Below, in pieces: positions 27,650-37,200 of a stretch of 64,000 nucleotides of DNA (position 1 is its first letter; each line of letters opens with the position of its first letter). Source of the stretch: Duganella phyllosphaerae (GTDB taxonomy: Bacteria > Pseudomonadota > Gammaproteobacteria > Burkholderiales > Burkholderiaceae_D); the NCBI RefSeq assembly GCF_001758785.1, contig NZ_LROM01000152.1, forward strand, positions 145,181 through 209,180, read 5' to 3'. Below the pieces are notes generated by a model. The model saw only the letters and a program-made list of their open reading frames with translations. It was not told the DNA's origin and ran no database searches. The translations under genes and the position numbers were made by a program.

Positions 27650-27768
27650 GGCGTTGCTCCTGCCCCCACCTCCGCATTCGAGGAGGGGTGTTTATCGCGT
27701 GACGGACAGTATGATGGATTGTATCAGTCCACCTGATATAAACCACGACAACAATTATGGAGACAATC

Positions 27769-29001
27769 ATGAAAACAACGACAGGAACCCTGGCAGCGCT
27801 GCTATGCGCCGCCACTGCCGCACTGGCGCTGGCCGGTTGCGGCAACAGCGGCAGCGTCGGCGTCGGCGATGCCCACGCCGCTACGCTGGCGCCGTTCAAG
27901 GAAGTGGCAATCGGCACCGACTTCTGGGCCGTCCAGGAAGCGCCCCCGGCCGGCGCCAAACCGGGCGACATCCTGCGCGCGCAAAAGCGCGGTGACGCGC
28001 CTGCCGGCGCGCAGGGCTGGAGCGTGGTGTACGTGTCGGAAATCGCGCCAGGCAAACTGGCATACGTGTCGGGCGAAGTCTACTATCCGGCGGCAGCCGC
28101 CACGGCGCCGCGCGACATCGTCCTGTGGAACCACGAAACTGCCGGCCTGGGCGACGCCTGCGCACCGTCGCGGCGCAACCTGCTGGAGAACAGCGTGGAC
28201 CGGGTGCCGGCCATCAGCAGCCAGCTTGCCGCCGGCCGCGTGGTAGTGATGAGCGACTACCCCGGCCTGGGCCTGCCCGGCCCCGCCTTGTACATGGCGG
28301 GCCAGCCGAATGCGCGCGCCTCGCTGGACATGCTGCGCGTGGCGCAAAAATTCCCGGACGCCCGGGCCTCGGCGCGCTACGTGATGTACGGCTGGTCGCA
28401 GGGCGGCCAGACCACCATGTGGGCCGAAAACATCGCGGCCAGCTACGCGCCCGAATTCACCGGCCTGGGCGCCGCGCTGATCGCGCCGGCCGTGCGCATC
28501 CGCGAGCTCACGCTCAACTCGATGAAGTCGCCGACCAACGCCGGCTACGTGATCTCCACCCTGCCCGGCATCCAGGCCTATATGCCGGAGCTCAAATACC
28601 GCGACTTCCTTTCGGCCGAGGGCATGGAGCAGCTGCCGGCGCTGACCAATGGCTGCTACGACATCTGGGAACTGGCGACCAGCGTGCGTGACGCCTACCA
28701 GCCCGGCGCACTGACGCCAGGCTCGAGCTGGTGGAACGCGCTCACGGCGGTGGACAACTTCACGCCGCGCGGTTCGATGCCGTTCGTGATGTTCCAGGGC
28801 ACCCTGGACACCGACACGCCGGTCGCGCTCAACCAGCGTGAACGCAGCGCCCTGTGCAAGGCGGGATCGGCGGTGGAATACAACGAGTTCGCCACGCTCA
28901 ACCACCTGACCATGGTGCCGGAAGCGGCAAAACGGCTGCCGGCGTGGATGGACGCGCGCTTCAAGGGCCAGGCCCCCGCCAACAACTGCCCCGCGCCTTA
29001 G
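27769..29001 (+). CDS. Lipoprotein of the secretory lipase / alpha-beta hydrolase type
   Basis: The 410-residue protein has a lipoprotein signal (lipobox LAGC) and an alpha/beta hydrolase fold with nucleophile Ser210 in GWSQGG. The later segments VMFQGTLDTDTPV and FATLNHLTM carry likely Asp and His. The layout resembles the secretory lipase (LIP) group known from fungi and actinobacteria. It could be a triacylglycerol lipase or an esterase. ATG 27769 is preferred to 27757, because GGAG (27759-27762) is correctly spaced only for the former. It is divergent from the LuxR gene. Confidence 0.78.
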   Translation: MKTTTGTLAALLCAATAALALAGCGNSGSVGVGDAHAATLAPFKEVAIGTDFWAVQEAPPAGAKPGDILRAQKRGDAPAGAQGWSVVYVSEIAPGKLAYVSGEVYYPAAAATAPRDIVLWNHETAGLGDACAPSRRNLLENSVDRVPAISSQLAAGRVVVMSDYPGLGLPGPALYMAGQPNARASLDMLRVAQKFPDARASARYVMYGWSQGGQTTMWAENIAASYAPEFTGLGAALIAPAVRIRELTLNSMKSPTNAGYVISTLPGIQAYMPELKYRDFLSAEGMEQLPALTNGCYDIWELATSVRDAYQPGALTPGSSWWNALTAVDNFTPRGSMPFVMFQGTLDTDTPVALNQRERSALCKAGSAVEYNEFATLNHLTMVPEAAKRLPAWMDARFKGQAPANNCPAP

Positions 29002-29014
29002 ACTACAGCAAGCG

Positions 29015-29704
29015 TTAAAGAGCGGGTATCGCCAGGTACCCGCGCATCATCCGCACCGCGCTGCCGGCAAATTGATCGGGCGTCACGTCCGCCGCCCGGT
29101 ATTTCCACCGTTTGACATACCAGTCCTGGAACGTTGCCATCAGGTGCGACGCCAGCAGGTCGGCGCTGCCCGGCGGGCGCGACGGCAGGCGCACGATCAC
29201 CTCGGCAAACAGCGACTGCACGTACAACTCCGAACGCTTGGCCGCGTGGCGCAATTCCGGCTGTAGCACGCGCGAATCCATGTACACGAAATAAAACCAC
29301 GGCTGCAAGATCTCGGAGATGTAGATCGACGAGCGTATCAACGCTTCCAGGCGGTCGAGCGGATCGGCGATGGTGTCGAACAGCAGCGGCACCTGGTGAG
29401 TGGCGTGGCGCACCACGTCGCCGATCATTTCCGCCAGTTGGTCCTTGTTGCTGATGTAGCCGTACAAGCCCCCCATCGACAAGCCGGTTTCCTGGCACAA
29501 ATCGCGCAGGTTCATGGCGCGAAAGCCGACATCGTTGGCCAGTTTGAAGGTGGCGTTGAAGATCCGTTCGAGGTTTTCCAGCGCCGGCTTACGGCGCTTG
29601 ACGGTGATGCGGTCGGCGTAATGGTCGAGCAGGTAGGCCCAGATATTGCCGGCGCCGAGCGGCGTCATGGTCTGAAACTGGGCAAAGGTAAAGTCTGGCT
29701 GCAC
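29015..29704 (-). CDS. TetR/AcrR family transcription regulator
   Basis: The 229-residue protein has a TetR helix-turn-helix at about residues 45-95 (LCQETGLSMGGLYGYISNKDQL). An unusual 40-residue N-terminal segment precedes it, and a helical ligand domain follows. The start is taken as GTG 29704, with AAGAGA upstream. An upstream in-frame ATG at 29785 would cross A/T-rich spacer DNA and overlap the divergent diguanylate cyclase gene. It lies 13 bases from the end of the convergent lipase gene. It probably represses its own promoter and perhaps the divergent gene. Confidence 0.82.
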   Translation of the reverse strand: MQPDFTFAQFQTMTPLGAGNIWAYLLDHYADRITVKRRKPALENLERIFNATFKLANDVGFRAMNLRDLCQETGLSMGGLYGYISNKDQLAEMIGDVVRHATHQVPLLFDTIADPLDRLEALIRSSIYISEILQPWFYFVYMDSRVLQPELRHAAKRSELYVQSLFAEVIVRLPSRPPGSADLLASHLMATFQDWYVKRWKYRAADVTPDQFAGSAVRMMRGYLAIPAL

Positions 29705-29775
29705 GACGGTCTCTTTAGTTGGTTTTATGGTAAATATTATAGCGTATGCGGTAACATGGTGATCCTTGTCCAGGA

Positions 29776-31641
29776 ATGTTTCCATTGTATACACGTCGCC
29801 CCCCACCCAACTTACTCCTGCCGCTGCTAGCCGTCCTGTCGCTGTTGCTTTTGCTGGCATTGTCAGCAAAAGCCCATGCCGCTGGGGCACCGGTCGAGGT
29901 GCGCGCCCTCCACCAGGGCGTGGTGTCGCTCACCGATGCTGTTGCCGTACTCGAAGATCCTGGCCACGCGCTCGATCTGGCGCAGGCGCGCGCGCAAAGC
30001 TATCGCTACAGCGGACAGGCCGACCAGGCGATCAGCTTTGGCTATTCCCGGTCGGCCTACTGGCTCAAGGTGGAGCTGCGCAATTCGGGTGCTGCGCCAG
30101 TGCGTCGCCTGCTCGAAATCAGCAACGCGCGCCTGAGCGATATCACGTTCTATGAACCGGATGAAGACGGCAGCTATCGTGCGCACCACACCGGCAGCGC
30201 AATGCCGTATGCCTCGCGCGATTACCCCAACCGTTACTATGTCTACCAGATCGAGCTGCCGGCCCGATCGCAGCACACTTATTATCTGCGCGTAGCCTCC
30301 GAGGGCGCCAAGCTGATACCGCTGCGCCTGTGGGAGCCGCAGGCGTTTGCAGTCCACGCCCAGGGCGACTACCTGGCACAGGGCATTTTCTTCGGCATGG
30401 TGATCGCCATGATGCTGTTCAACCTGGTGCTGTTCGCCATGCTGCGCGACCGGCTGTACCTGATGTACGTGGTCTTCGTGGTGGTTACCGCCATGGGGCT
30501 GGCCGCCCAGAACGGCCTGGGTCACGAATGGCTGTGGCCAGCGGTGGGCGGACGCTGGCCCAACCTGTCGGCCGCGATCCTGTTCTCGCTGTCGCACGCC
30601 ACGCTCACCATGTTCATGCGGCGGATGATCGGCACCCGCACCCTGGTGCCCTGGCTCGACAAGCTGCTGCTGGCGATGGTGGCATGGTTCCTGGTCTCGC
30701 CGGTGCTGCTGGTGCTGTTCTACCAGCAGGTGGCCGGCGCCATCACCACGATCTGGAGCATTACCTCGCCGCTGACGCTGGTGATCGCGCTGGTGTGCGT
30801 ATGGCGCCGCCAGCGCAGCGCCTACTACTTCAGCGCCGCGTTTTGCGTGCTGCTGGTGGGTAACATGGGCAGCGCCCTGGCCGCGCTGGCGATATTGCCG
30901 CACAACCTGGGCACCAATTTCGGCGCGCAGATAGGATCCGCCTGCGAAATGCTGCTGCTGGCGTTTGCGCTGGCCGACCGCATGCACGTGATGAGGCGCG
31001 AGAAGGAGCAGGCGCAGGCAATGGCGCTGGCCGCCCAGAACGACCTGATCACCGGTCTGAAACTGTCGGAGCAGCGCCTGGAAGCGCACGTGGCCCAGCG
31101 TACGGCCGAACTGCAGCAAGCCAACAACAGCCTCGCGCTGATGTCGATGACCGACGTCCTCACCGGCATCCCGAACCGCCGCCGCTTCGACCAGATCCTG
31201 GCGGCGGAATGGACACGGGCGGCGCGCCAGCACAGCCTGCTGGCCATCGGCATGCTCGATATCGACCACTTCAAGAAGTACAACGACCACTACGGCCATC
31301 AACAGGGCGATGACTGCCTGCGCCGCGTGGCGGCGGCGATCGATGACCAGTTCCGGCGCGGTGGCGACCAGGTGGCGCGTTACGGCGGCGAGGAATTCAT
31401 CTTCATCGTGCCCGACGCCCAGCCCGACACCGCCATGGCCCTGGCGCAGGCGGTCTGCGCAGCGGTGGCCGCGCTGGGCATCGTGCATGCGGCAGCGCCA
31501 GGCGGCATCGTCACGGTGAGCGTGGGTGTGGCATGCGGCCAGCCAGTCGGCGGCGAAGAACCCGAACAGCTGGTGCACGCGGCCGATGTGGCGCTGTACC
31601 AGGCCAAGAAGTCGGGACGGAACCGGGCCATGCTGGCCTGA
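29776..31641 (+). CDS. Diguanylate cyclase with 7TMR-DISM sensor
   Basis: The 621-residue membrane protein starts with a signal anchor, then a periplasmic 7TMR-DISMED2 sensor (about 40-175). Seven transmembrane helices (about 195-395), a coiled linker (about 405-450) and a GGDEF domain follow. The active motif GGEEF is at 537-541, and an inhibitory RxxD (528-531) sits five residues upstream, so product feedback is expected. It makes cyclic di-GMP. The start may be ATG 29776 or TTG 29785; the AGGA at 29771 suits the latter slightly better. The DISM ligand is unknown. Confidence 0.92.
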   Translation: MFPLYTRRPPPNLLLPLLAVLSLLLLLALSAKAHAAGAPVEVRALHQGVVSLTDAVAVLEDPGHALDLAQARAQSYRYSGQADQAISFGYSRSAYWLKVELRNSGAAPVRRLLEISNARLSDITFYEPDEDGSYRAHHTGSAMPYASRDYPNRYYVYQIELPARSQHTYYLRVASEGAKLIPLRLWEPQAFAVHAQGDYLAQGIFFGMVIAMMLFNLVLFAMLRDRLYLMYVVFVVVTAMGLAAQNGLGHEWLWPAVGGRWPNLSAAILFSLSHATLTMFMRRMIGTRTLVPWLDKLLLAMVAWFLVSPVLLVLFYQQVAGAITTIWSITSPLTLVIALVCVWRRQRSAYYFSAAFCVLLVGNMGSALAALAILPHNLGTNFGAQIGSACEMLLLAFALADRMHVMRREKEQAQAMALAAQNDLITGLKLSEQRLEAHVAQRTAELQQANNSLALMSMTDVLTGIPNRRRFDQILAAEWTRAARQHSLLAIGMLDIDHFKKYNDHYGHQQGDDCLRRVAAAIDDQFRRGGDQVARYGGEEFIFIVPDAQPDTAMALAQAVCAAVAALGIVHAAAPGGIVTVSVGVACGQPVGGEEPEQLVHAADVALYQAKKSGRNRAMLA

Positions 31642-31687
31642 GAACGGCCAGCGCCTGCCACTGTCCAGCTTGACAATGCGGGTGTGT

Positions 31688-32905
31688 TCACCGTTTGCCT
31701 GTGTCTGGGGCTGCGGCTGCAGGTGCAGGTGCAATTGCGGAGACTGTATTGACCGCATCGACAATGGCTTGCACGGCGTGGGCAGGGGGGATTCCGGACT
31801 CGTCCTCCAACCCGTGCCCAACGGCATCGATGGTACGGATGCTGCAACGAGGAGATGCCGCACATGCGCCCGGGTCCGGCAGCTGCAGATAGTCTAGCTG
31901 GCCAAACAGATAAATCGTTTTTCCAGTGTAGCCTTGCAACTGCACGACGGTACTGGCGCGGGTCTGGAATACCTGCGAATAGTAAGATCCGTTCCACACT
32001 GCTGGCACGCGTACGCCGCCGAACGTTCCCGGCATGACCTCGTCACTGACATCGCCGGCATAGTGGGCCAGCGCCTGCCGGTACAGTGCTTGCGCGTATT
32101 GTCGGCGCGCTGCCAGCGTTGCAGGCGAAACGGCGGTAGCCCCAAGAAATTCCTGCAGGCCGGCGCGGGTCGCCGCCAATGGCCGGGCCTCGGCGCAGGC
32201 GAATACGCGATCGAGGTCCAGTGTCGGTGCGCGGCACCGATCGAACGCTTTTTGCACCATCCGAACATAAAAACCGCGCTGCATCTGGTAAGCCCAGAGC
32301 GCTGACAGCGGTGCTGTCGGCCCGCCGGCGCCAACGATGCCCGCCGGTGCGATGCGGCCTTGCCCGGCCAGCAGCGTGACATGGTGCATGCCTTCAGAAA
32401 AAGCCAGCGCTACTTGCGGCAATTTACCAGTCAGCGTCAAGGCCGACAGCGCGTGGAAGACGGCCTCGGTGTCGGCAGTGGTGGTGACGAGATTGGCCGT
32501 CCCGCGCACCTCGCTGTTGACGCAGTGGGTGGCAAAGTCGGTCGCGCGCGCTGCGAAATGGTCGCCGTGAGCACATTCGCGCAGCGGTGCAAAACCGCGC
32601 AGGCTGAAGAAGGCGACGGCATACCCCTGGCCTGTCAGCGCCTCGACCAGGCCCCCGCGATGATCGGGCCGGTAAGTAGCCTGTTGAAGTTCCGGGTCGA
32701 AATACGGATCAGCCAGTCCGCCGGAATTTGGTGCAACGATCACCAGCGCGCGGGGGGCGTTAGCGGGCCAATACAGGTCAACCGGAATATCGATGCCGGC
32801 TTCGACAGGTGCAAGCACTTGCCGATAGGTCGGCGGGGCAGCGACAGCAGCAGGCAAGATCGTCGCGCAGACCGCTAGCAGCAAGGAGATCCAGCAGCGT
32901 CTCAC
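31688..32905 (-). CDS. Secreted alpha/beta hydrolase-like protein
   Basis: This 405-residue protein (GTG start) has a signal peptide RRCWISLLLAVCATILP ending AVA. The fold is suggested by a strand ALVIVAPNSGG, a likely nucleophile elbow AFSEG (Ser170; the usual first Gly is Ala), an Asp in FGQLDYLQLPD and a His in AVGHGLED. No exact family is recognised. The GTG at 32905 is used because it starts the signal peptide; the reading frame stays open up to ATG 33022, but that stretch crosses a terminator hairpin. No ribosome binding site is clear, which leaves the start uncertain. Confidence 0.65.
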   Translation of the reverse strand: MRRCWISLLLAVCATILPAAVAAPPTYRQVLAPVEAGIDIPVDLYWPANAPRALVIVAPNSGGLADPYFDPELQQATYRPDHRGGLVEALTGQGYAVAFFSLRGFAPLRECAHGDHFAARATDFATHCVNSEVRGTANLVTTTADTEAVFHALSALTLTGKLPQVALAFSEGMHHVTLLAGQGRIAPAGIVGAGGPTAPLSALWAYQMQRGFYVRMVQKAFDRCRAPTLDLDRVFACAEARPLAATRAGLQEFLGATAVSPATLAARRQYAQALYRQALAHYAGDVSDEVMPGTFGGVRVPAVWNGSYYSQVFQTRASTVVQLQGYTGKTIYLFGQLDYLQLPDPGACAASPRCSIRTIDAVGHGLEDESGIPPAHAVQAIVDAVNTVSAIAPAPAAAAPDTGKR

Positions 32906-32990
32906 TGCACAGCACCGGAAAGCAGCACCAGGCAGATCATGCTTTTGTGGAAAAGCTTCAAAATGACTCCGTTTGGTTTGAATGTGGGCC

Positions 32991-33017
32991 AAAAAAAAGC
33001 AGCCACACGGGCTGCTT
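32991..33017 (-). terminator. Rho-independent terminator upstream of the hydrolase gene
   Basis: This is an 8-bp stem (loop ACACG in plus sense) with a run of eight T on the minus strand. No annotated gene ends here, so it ends an unannotated transcript or attenuates the hydrolase gene. Confidence 0.8.
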
Positions 33018-33060
33018 GACATTACTGCGGTACCAGAAGTGGCTTACCTTTTTGTTTTGC
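32991..33060 (-). ncRNA. Putative small RNA or attenuated leader (about 70 nt)
   Basis: On the minus strand a good promoter is followed by a strong terminator with no gene between. A -35 TTGACG at 33090-33095 is 17 bases from a -10 GATATT at 33067-33072. The terminator stem AAGCAGCC / GGCTGCTT (33017-32997) is followed by eight T to 32991. The transcript would run from about 33060. An AGCCAC in the leader could pair with the GTGGCT of the terminator stem, so attenuation of the downstream hydrolase is as possible as an independent sRNA. Confidence 0.5.
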
Positions 33061-33066
33061 CCAGCC

Positions 33067-33095
33067 AATATCCGTTGTCACGCAATCCACGTCAA
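33067..33095 (-). promoter_or_regulatory. Sigma-70-type promoter of the putative small RNA
   Basis: TTGACG at 33090-33095, a 17-base spacer and GATATT at 33067-33072, read on the minus strand. Confidence 0.5.
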
Positions 33096-33184
33096 TTGAA
33101 ATGTGCATCACGGCGCGCAGGTGTGGCGCGGCTGGCACGGAAAATCGGTTAAAGTGGCGTGATTGACAACCCAAACACCCATCC

Positions 33185-34138
33185 ATGGCCTATCCGATAG
33201 AACACAAGCTGGTGGTCGGCATCGCGTCGAGCGCGCTGTTCGACCTTACCGAGTCGCACCAGGTCTACGTCGAGAGCGGCGCCGAAGCTTATCGCCAGTA
33301 CCAGGAACGCCACCTCGACGTCGTACTCGGCAAGGGCGTGGCGTTTCCGTTCATCCGGCGTTTTTTATCGATCAACGCCCACCACCCGCAAGCCTCTCCG
33401 GTGGAAGTGGTGCTGTTGTCGCGCAATTCTCCGGAGACCGGACTGCGCGTGATGAACTCGATCGCCCACTACGGGCTCGACATCTCGCGCGCCTGTTTTA
33501 TCACCGGCAAGTCGCCGTACACCTACCTGCCCGCCTTTAATACCTCGCTGTTCCTCACCGCCAACGAGCAGGACGTGCGCATGGCGCTCGACGCCCACTA
33601 CCCGGCCGGCCTGGTGCTGCCGGGCCTGACCGAGGACGACGACGCCGACGGCGAACTGCGCGTGGCCTTCGACTTCGACGGCGTGATCGCCGACGACGAG
33701 TCCGAGACGGTTTTCAAGCGCAACAACGACGTCGCCGAGTTCCACGCCCACGAGCGCGAGCGGGTGGCGGTGCCGCATCAACCGGGGCCGCTGGCCGACC
33801 TGTTCCAGAAGCTCTCGGCCATGCAGCGGCTGGAAGACCAGGCGGTAGCGGCCGATCCCGGCTACCTGCGCATCTTGCGCATCGCCATCGTCACCGCCCG
33901 CAGCGCGCCCGCGCACGAGCGCGTGGTCACCACGCTCAAGAGCTGGGGCGTGTCGGCCGACGAAACCTTCTTCCTGGGCGGGATGGAAAAAGCGCGCATC
34001 CTGTCGATCTTCAAGCCGCACCTGTTCTTCGACGACCAGTTGAGCCACCTGAAGTCCCCTGCCGGCAATATCCCGATGGTGCACATCCCGTTCGGCATCG
34101 CCAACCTGGTGGCCGGCTCCGCACCCAAGCCGGGGTAG
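33185..34138 (+). CDS. 5'-nucleotidase (cytosolic NT5C1 type)
   Basis: This 317-residue HAD-type 5'-nucleotidase is related to eukaryotic cytosolic 5'-nucleotidase I. The nucleophile pair is Asp163/Asp165 in FDFDGVIADDESE. The N-terminus holds SSALFDLTES and the motif FITGKSPYTYL, and the C-terminal FFDDQLSHL carries metal ligands. It should dephosphorylate nucleoside monophosphates such as AMP in the cytosol. The role here is inferred from family. A divergent promoter region with the putative small RNA lies upstream. Confidence 0.88.
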   Translation: MAYPIEHKLVVGIASSALFDLTESHQVYVESGAEAYRQYQERHLDVVLGKGVAFPFIRRFLSINAHHPQASPVEVVLLSRNSPETGLRVMNSIAHYGLDISRACFITGKSPYTYLPAFNTSLFLTANEQDVRMALDAHYPAGLVLPGLTEDDDADGELRVAFDFDGVIADDESETVFKRNNDVAEFHAHERERVAVPHQPGPLADLFQKLSAMQRLEDQAVAADPGYLRILRIAIVTARSAPAHERVVTTLKSWGVSADETFFLGGMEKARILSIFKPHLFFDDQLSHLKSPAGNIPMVHIPFGIANLVAGSAPKPG

Positions 34139-34221
34139 GCGCAGACCGGGCTGCGGTGCATCGTCTATAATGTTGTTCACCTTTTTACCATGCACCACAG
34201 CTCACCAGCGTCCACCTCATT

Positions 34222-37200
34222 GTGTCCCTAGTCCTCGCCAACTCCATTCCCAAACCGGGCAATCGCTTTGCCCTGCCCACCCTGCATGGCTCCTCGGATG
34301 CGTACGCGCTCGCGCAAGCGGCGCTCGCCCTCAAGGCGCAAGGCCGCATGCTGGCCGTGATCACGTCCAGCGCAGCGGACGCCCAGCGCCTGCGCGACGA
34401 GATCCCGTGGTTCGCCGGCGAGGAAGTGCGCTGCCACCTGCTGCCGGACTGGGAAACCCTGCCTTACGACGCCTTCTCCCCGCACCAGGACCTGGTGTCC
34501 GAGCGCCTGGCCACGCTGCACGAAATCTCCAGCGGCCAGTGCGACGTGATGCTGGTGCCGGCCACCACGGCGCTGGTGCGCATGGCGCCGCCGTCGTTCC
34601 TGGCGGCGTACACTTTCTTCTTCAAGAAGGGCGAGTCGCTCGACGAAGCGCGTTTGAAGGCGCAACTGACGCTGGCAGGCTACACGCACGTCACACAAGT
34701 GATGTCGCCCGGCGAATACTCGGTACGCGGCGGCCTGATCGACCTGTTCCCGATGGGCTCCGCCCTGCCCTACCGGCTCGACCTGTTCGGCGATACGGTG
34801 GAAACCATCCGCACTTTTGACGCCGACACCCAGCGCTCGCTGTACCCGGTGGGTGAAGTGCGGCTGCTGCCGGGACGCGAGTTCCCGATGGACGAAGCGG
34901 CGCGCACCACGTTCCGCAGCCGCTGGCGCGAGTATTTCGAAGGCGACCCATCGCGCTCGGTGGTCTACAAGGACATCAGCAGCGGCATCGCCTCGGCCGG
35001 TATCGAGTACTACCTGCCGCTGTTCTTCGAGCAGACCGCCACCCTGTTCGACTACCTGCCAGAGGGCGCGGCGCTGGCACTGGTCGGCGACATTGACGCC
35101 GCCATCAAGCGCTTCTGGGCCGACACCACCTCGCGCCACCGCTTCCTGAAAGCCGACCGCGAACGCCCGATCCTGCCGCCCGACATGCTGTTCCTGTCGG
35201 ACGAACAGTTCTTCACGCTGGCCAAGCCGTATGGCCGCATGGTCATTTCCAGGGACGCCGACCAGGGCGCGTCCGAATTGTCGGCGCCGATTCCCAATAT
35301 CGCCGTCAACCGCCACCTGGAGGACCCGCTGACCAACCTGCGCAGCTACCTGCTGCCGGCCGGCACGCGGGTGATGATCTGCGCCGAGACCAACGGTCGC
35401 CGCGAAACCTTGCAGCAGTACTTCAGCGAATACGACCTGGCGCTGACGCCGGTCGAAGGCTTTGAAGGCTTTGCCACGTCCGCCGCCAAGCTGGCGCTGG
35501 GCGTAGCACCCCTGCACACCGGTTTCGAGCTGGCCACGCCTACCGAGCGGCTGGTCTTCATTACCGAGACCGAGCTGTATGCGGGCTCCGGCCGCCGCGT
35601 GGGCAAGAAGAAGCAGGAAGCCGTCACGCAGGTCGAATCGATGGTGCGCGACCTCTCCGAGCTGAAAATCGGCGACCCGGTGGTGCACATCAACCATGGC
35701 ATCGGCCGCTACATGGGCCTGACCAGCATGGACCTGGGCGAAGGCGAAACCGAGTTCCTGCACCTGGAATACGCCAAGGACACCAAGCTGTACGTGCCGG
35801 TCTCGCAGCTGCACGTGATCTCGCGCTACTCGGGCGCCGCGCCAGAAGACGCGCCGCTGCACACCCTGGGATCCGGCCAGTGGGAAAAGGCCAAGCGCCG
35901 CGCCGCAGAACAGATTCGCGACACCGCCGCCGAGCTGCTCAACCTGTACGCCCGCCGCGCGCTGCGCCAGGGCCATGCCTTCGAATACTCGGCGCACGAC
36001 TACGAGCGCTTCGCCGAGAGCTTCGGCTTCGACGAGACGCCCGACCAGCAGGAAGCGATCAACAACGTCATCCGCGACATGACATCCGGTAAACCGATGG
36101 ACCGCCTGGTGTGCGGCGACGTCGGCTTCGGCAAAACCGAAGTGGCGCTGCGCGCCGCCTTCATCGCGGTCATGGGCGGCAAGCAGGTGGCGATCCTCGC
36201 CCCCACCACGCTGCTGGCCGAACAGCACGCGCAAACCTTCGCCGACCGCTTTGCCGACTGGCCAGTGCGCATCGCCGAAATGTCGCGCTTCCGCACCGGC
36301 AAGGAAATCAACCAGGCCATCAAGGGCATGGCCGACGGCACGCTCGACATCGTCATCGGCACGCACAAGCTGCTGTCCGACGACGTGAAATTCACCCGCC
36401 TGGGCCTGGTCATCATCGACGAGGAACACCGCTTCGGCGTGCGCCAGAAGGAGGCATTGAAGTCGCTGCGGGCGGAGGTCGACGTGCTCACGCTCACCGC
36501 CACGCCGATCCCGCGCACGCTGGGCATGGCGCTCGAAGGCCTGCGCGAGTTTTCCATCATCGCCACCGCGCCGCAAAAGCGCCTGGCCATCAAGACGTTC
36601 GTGCGCAGCGAGGGCGAGTCGATCATCCGCGAGGCCTGCCTGCGCGAACTCAAACGCGGCGGCCAGGTGTACTTCCTGCACAACGAGGTGGAAACCATCC
36701 AGAACCGGATGGCGATGCTGACCGAGCTGCTGCCCGAGGCGCGCATTGCGGTGGCCCACGGCCAGATGCACGAGCGCGACCTGGAAAAAGTGATGCGCGA
36801 CTTCGTGGCGCAGCGCTACAACATCCTGCTGTGCACGACGATTATCGAAACCGGCATCGACGTGCCGACCGCGAACACCATCATCATGCACCGCGCCGAC
36901 AAGTTCGGCCTGGCGCAGCTGCACCAGCTGCGCGGGCGCGTGGGCCGCTCGCACCACCAGGCGTATGCGTACCTGCTGGTCACCGATGTGCAGGGCCTGA
37001 CCAAGCAGGCGCAGCGCCGACTCGACGCCATCCAGCAGATGGAAGAACTGGGCAGCGGCTTTTACCTCGCCATGCACGACCTGGAAATCCGGGGCGCCGG
37101 CGAAGTCCTCGGCGACAACCAGTCCGGCGAGATGACCGAAATCGGCTTCCAGCTCTATACCGACATGCTCAACGAGGCGGTACGCTCGCTCAAGGCCGGC

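Noticed and set aside
29705..29785. A longer TetR start at ATG 29785
   Set aside because: It would encode an A/T-rich stretch with no conserved pattern and overlap the divergent diguanylate cyclase start. GTG 29704 has an upstream AAGAGA.
32906..33022. A longer alpha/beta hydrolase start at ATG 33022
   Set aside because: The added 39 codons run through a Rho-independent terminator, and the signal peptide begins at the GTG at 32905.
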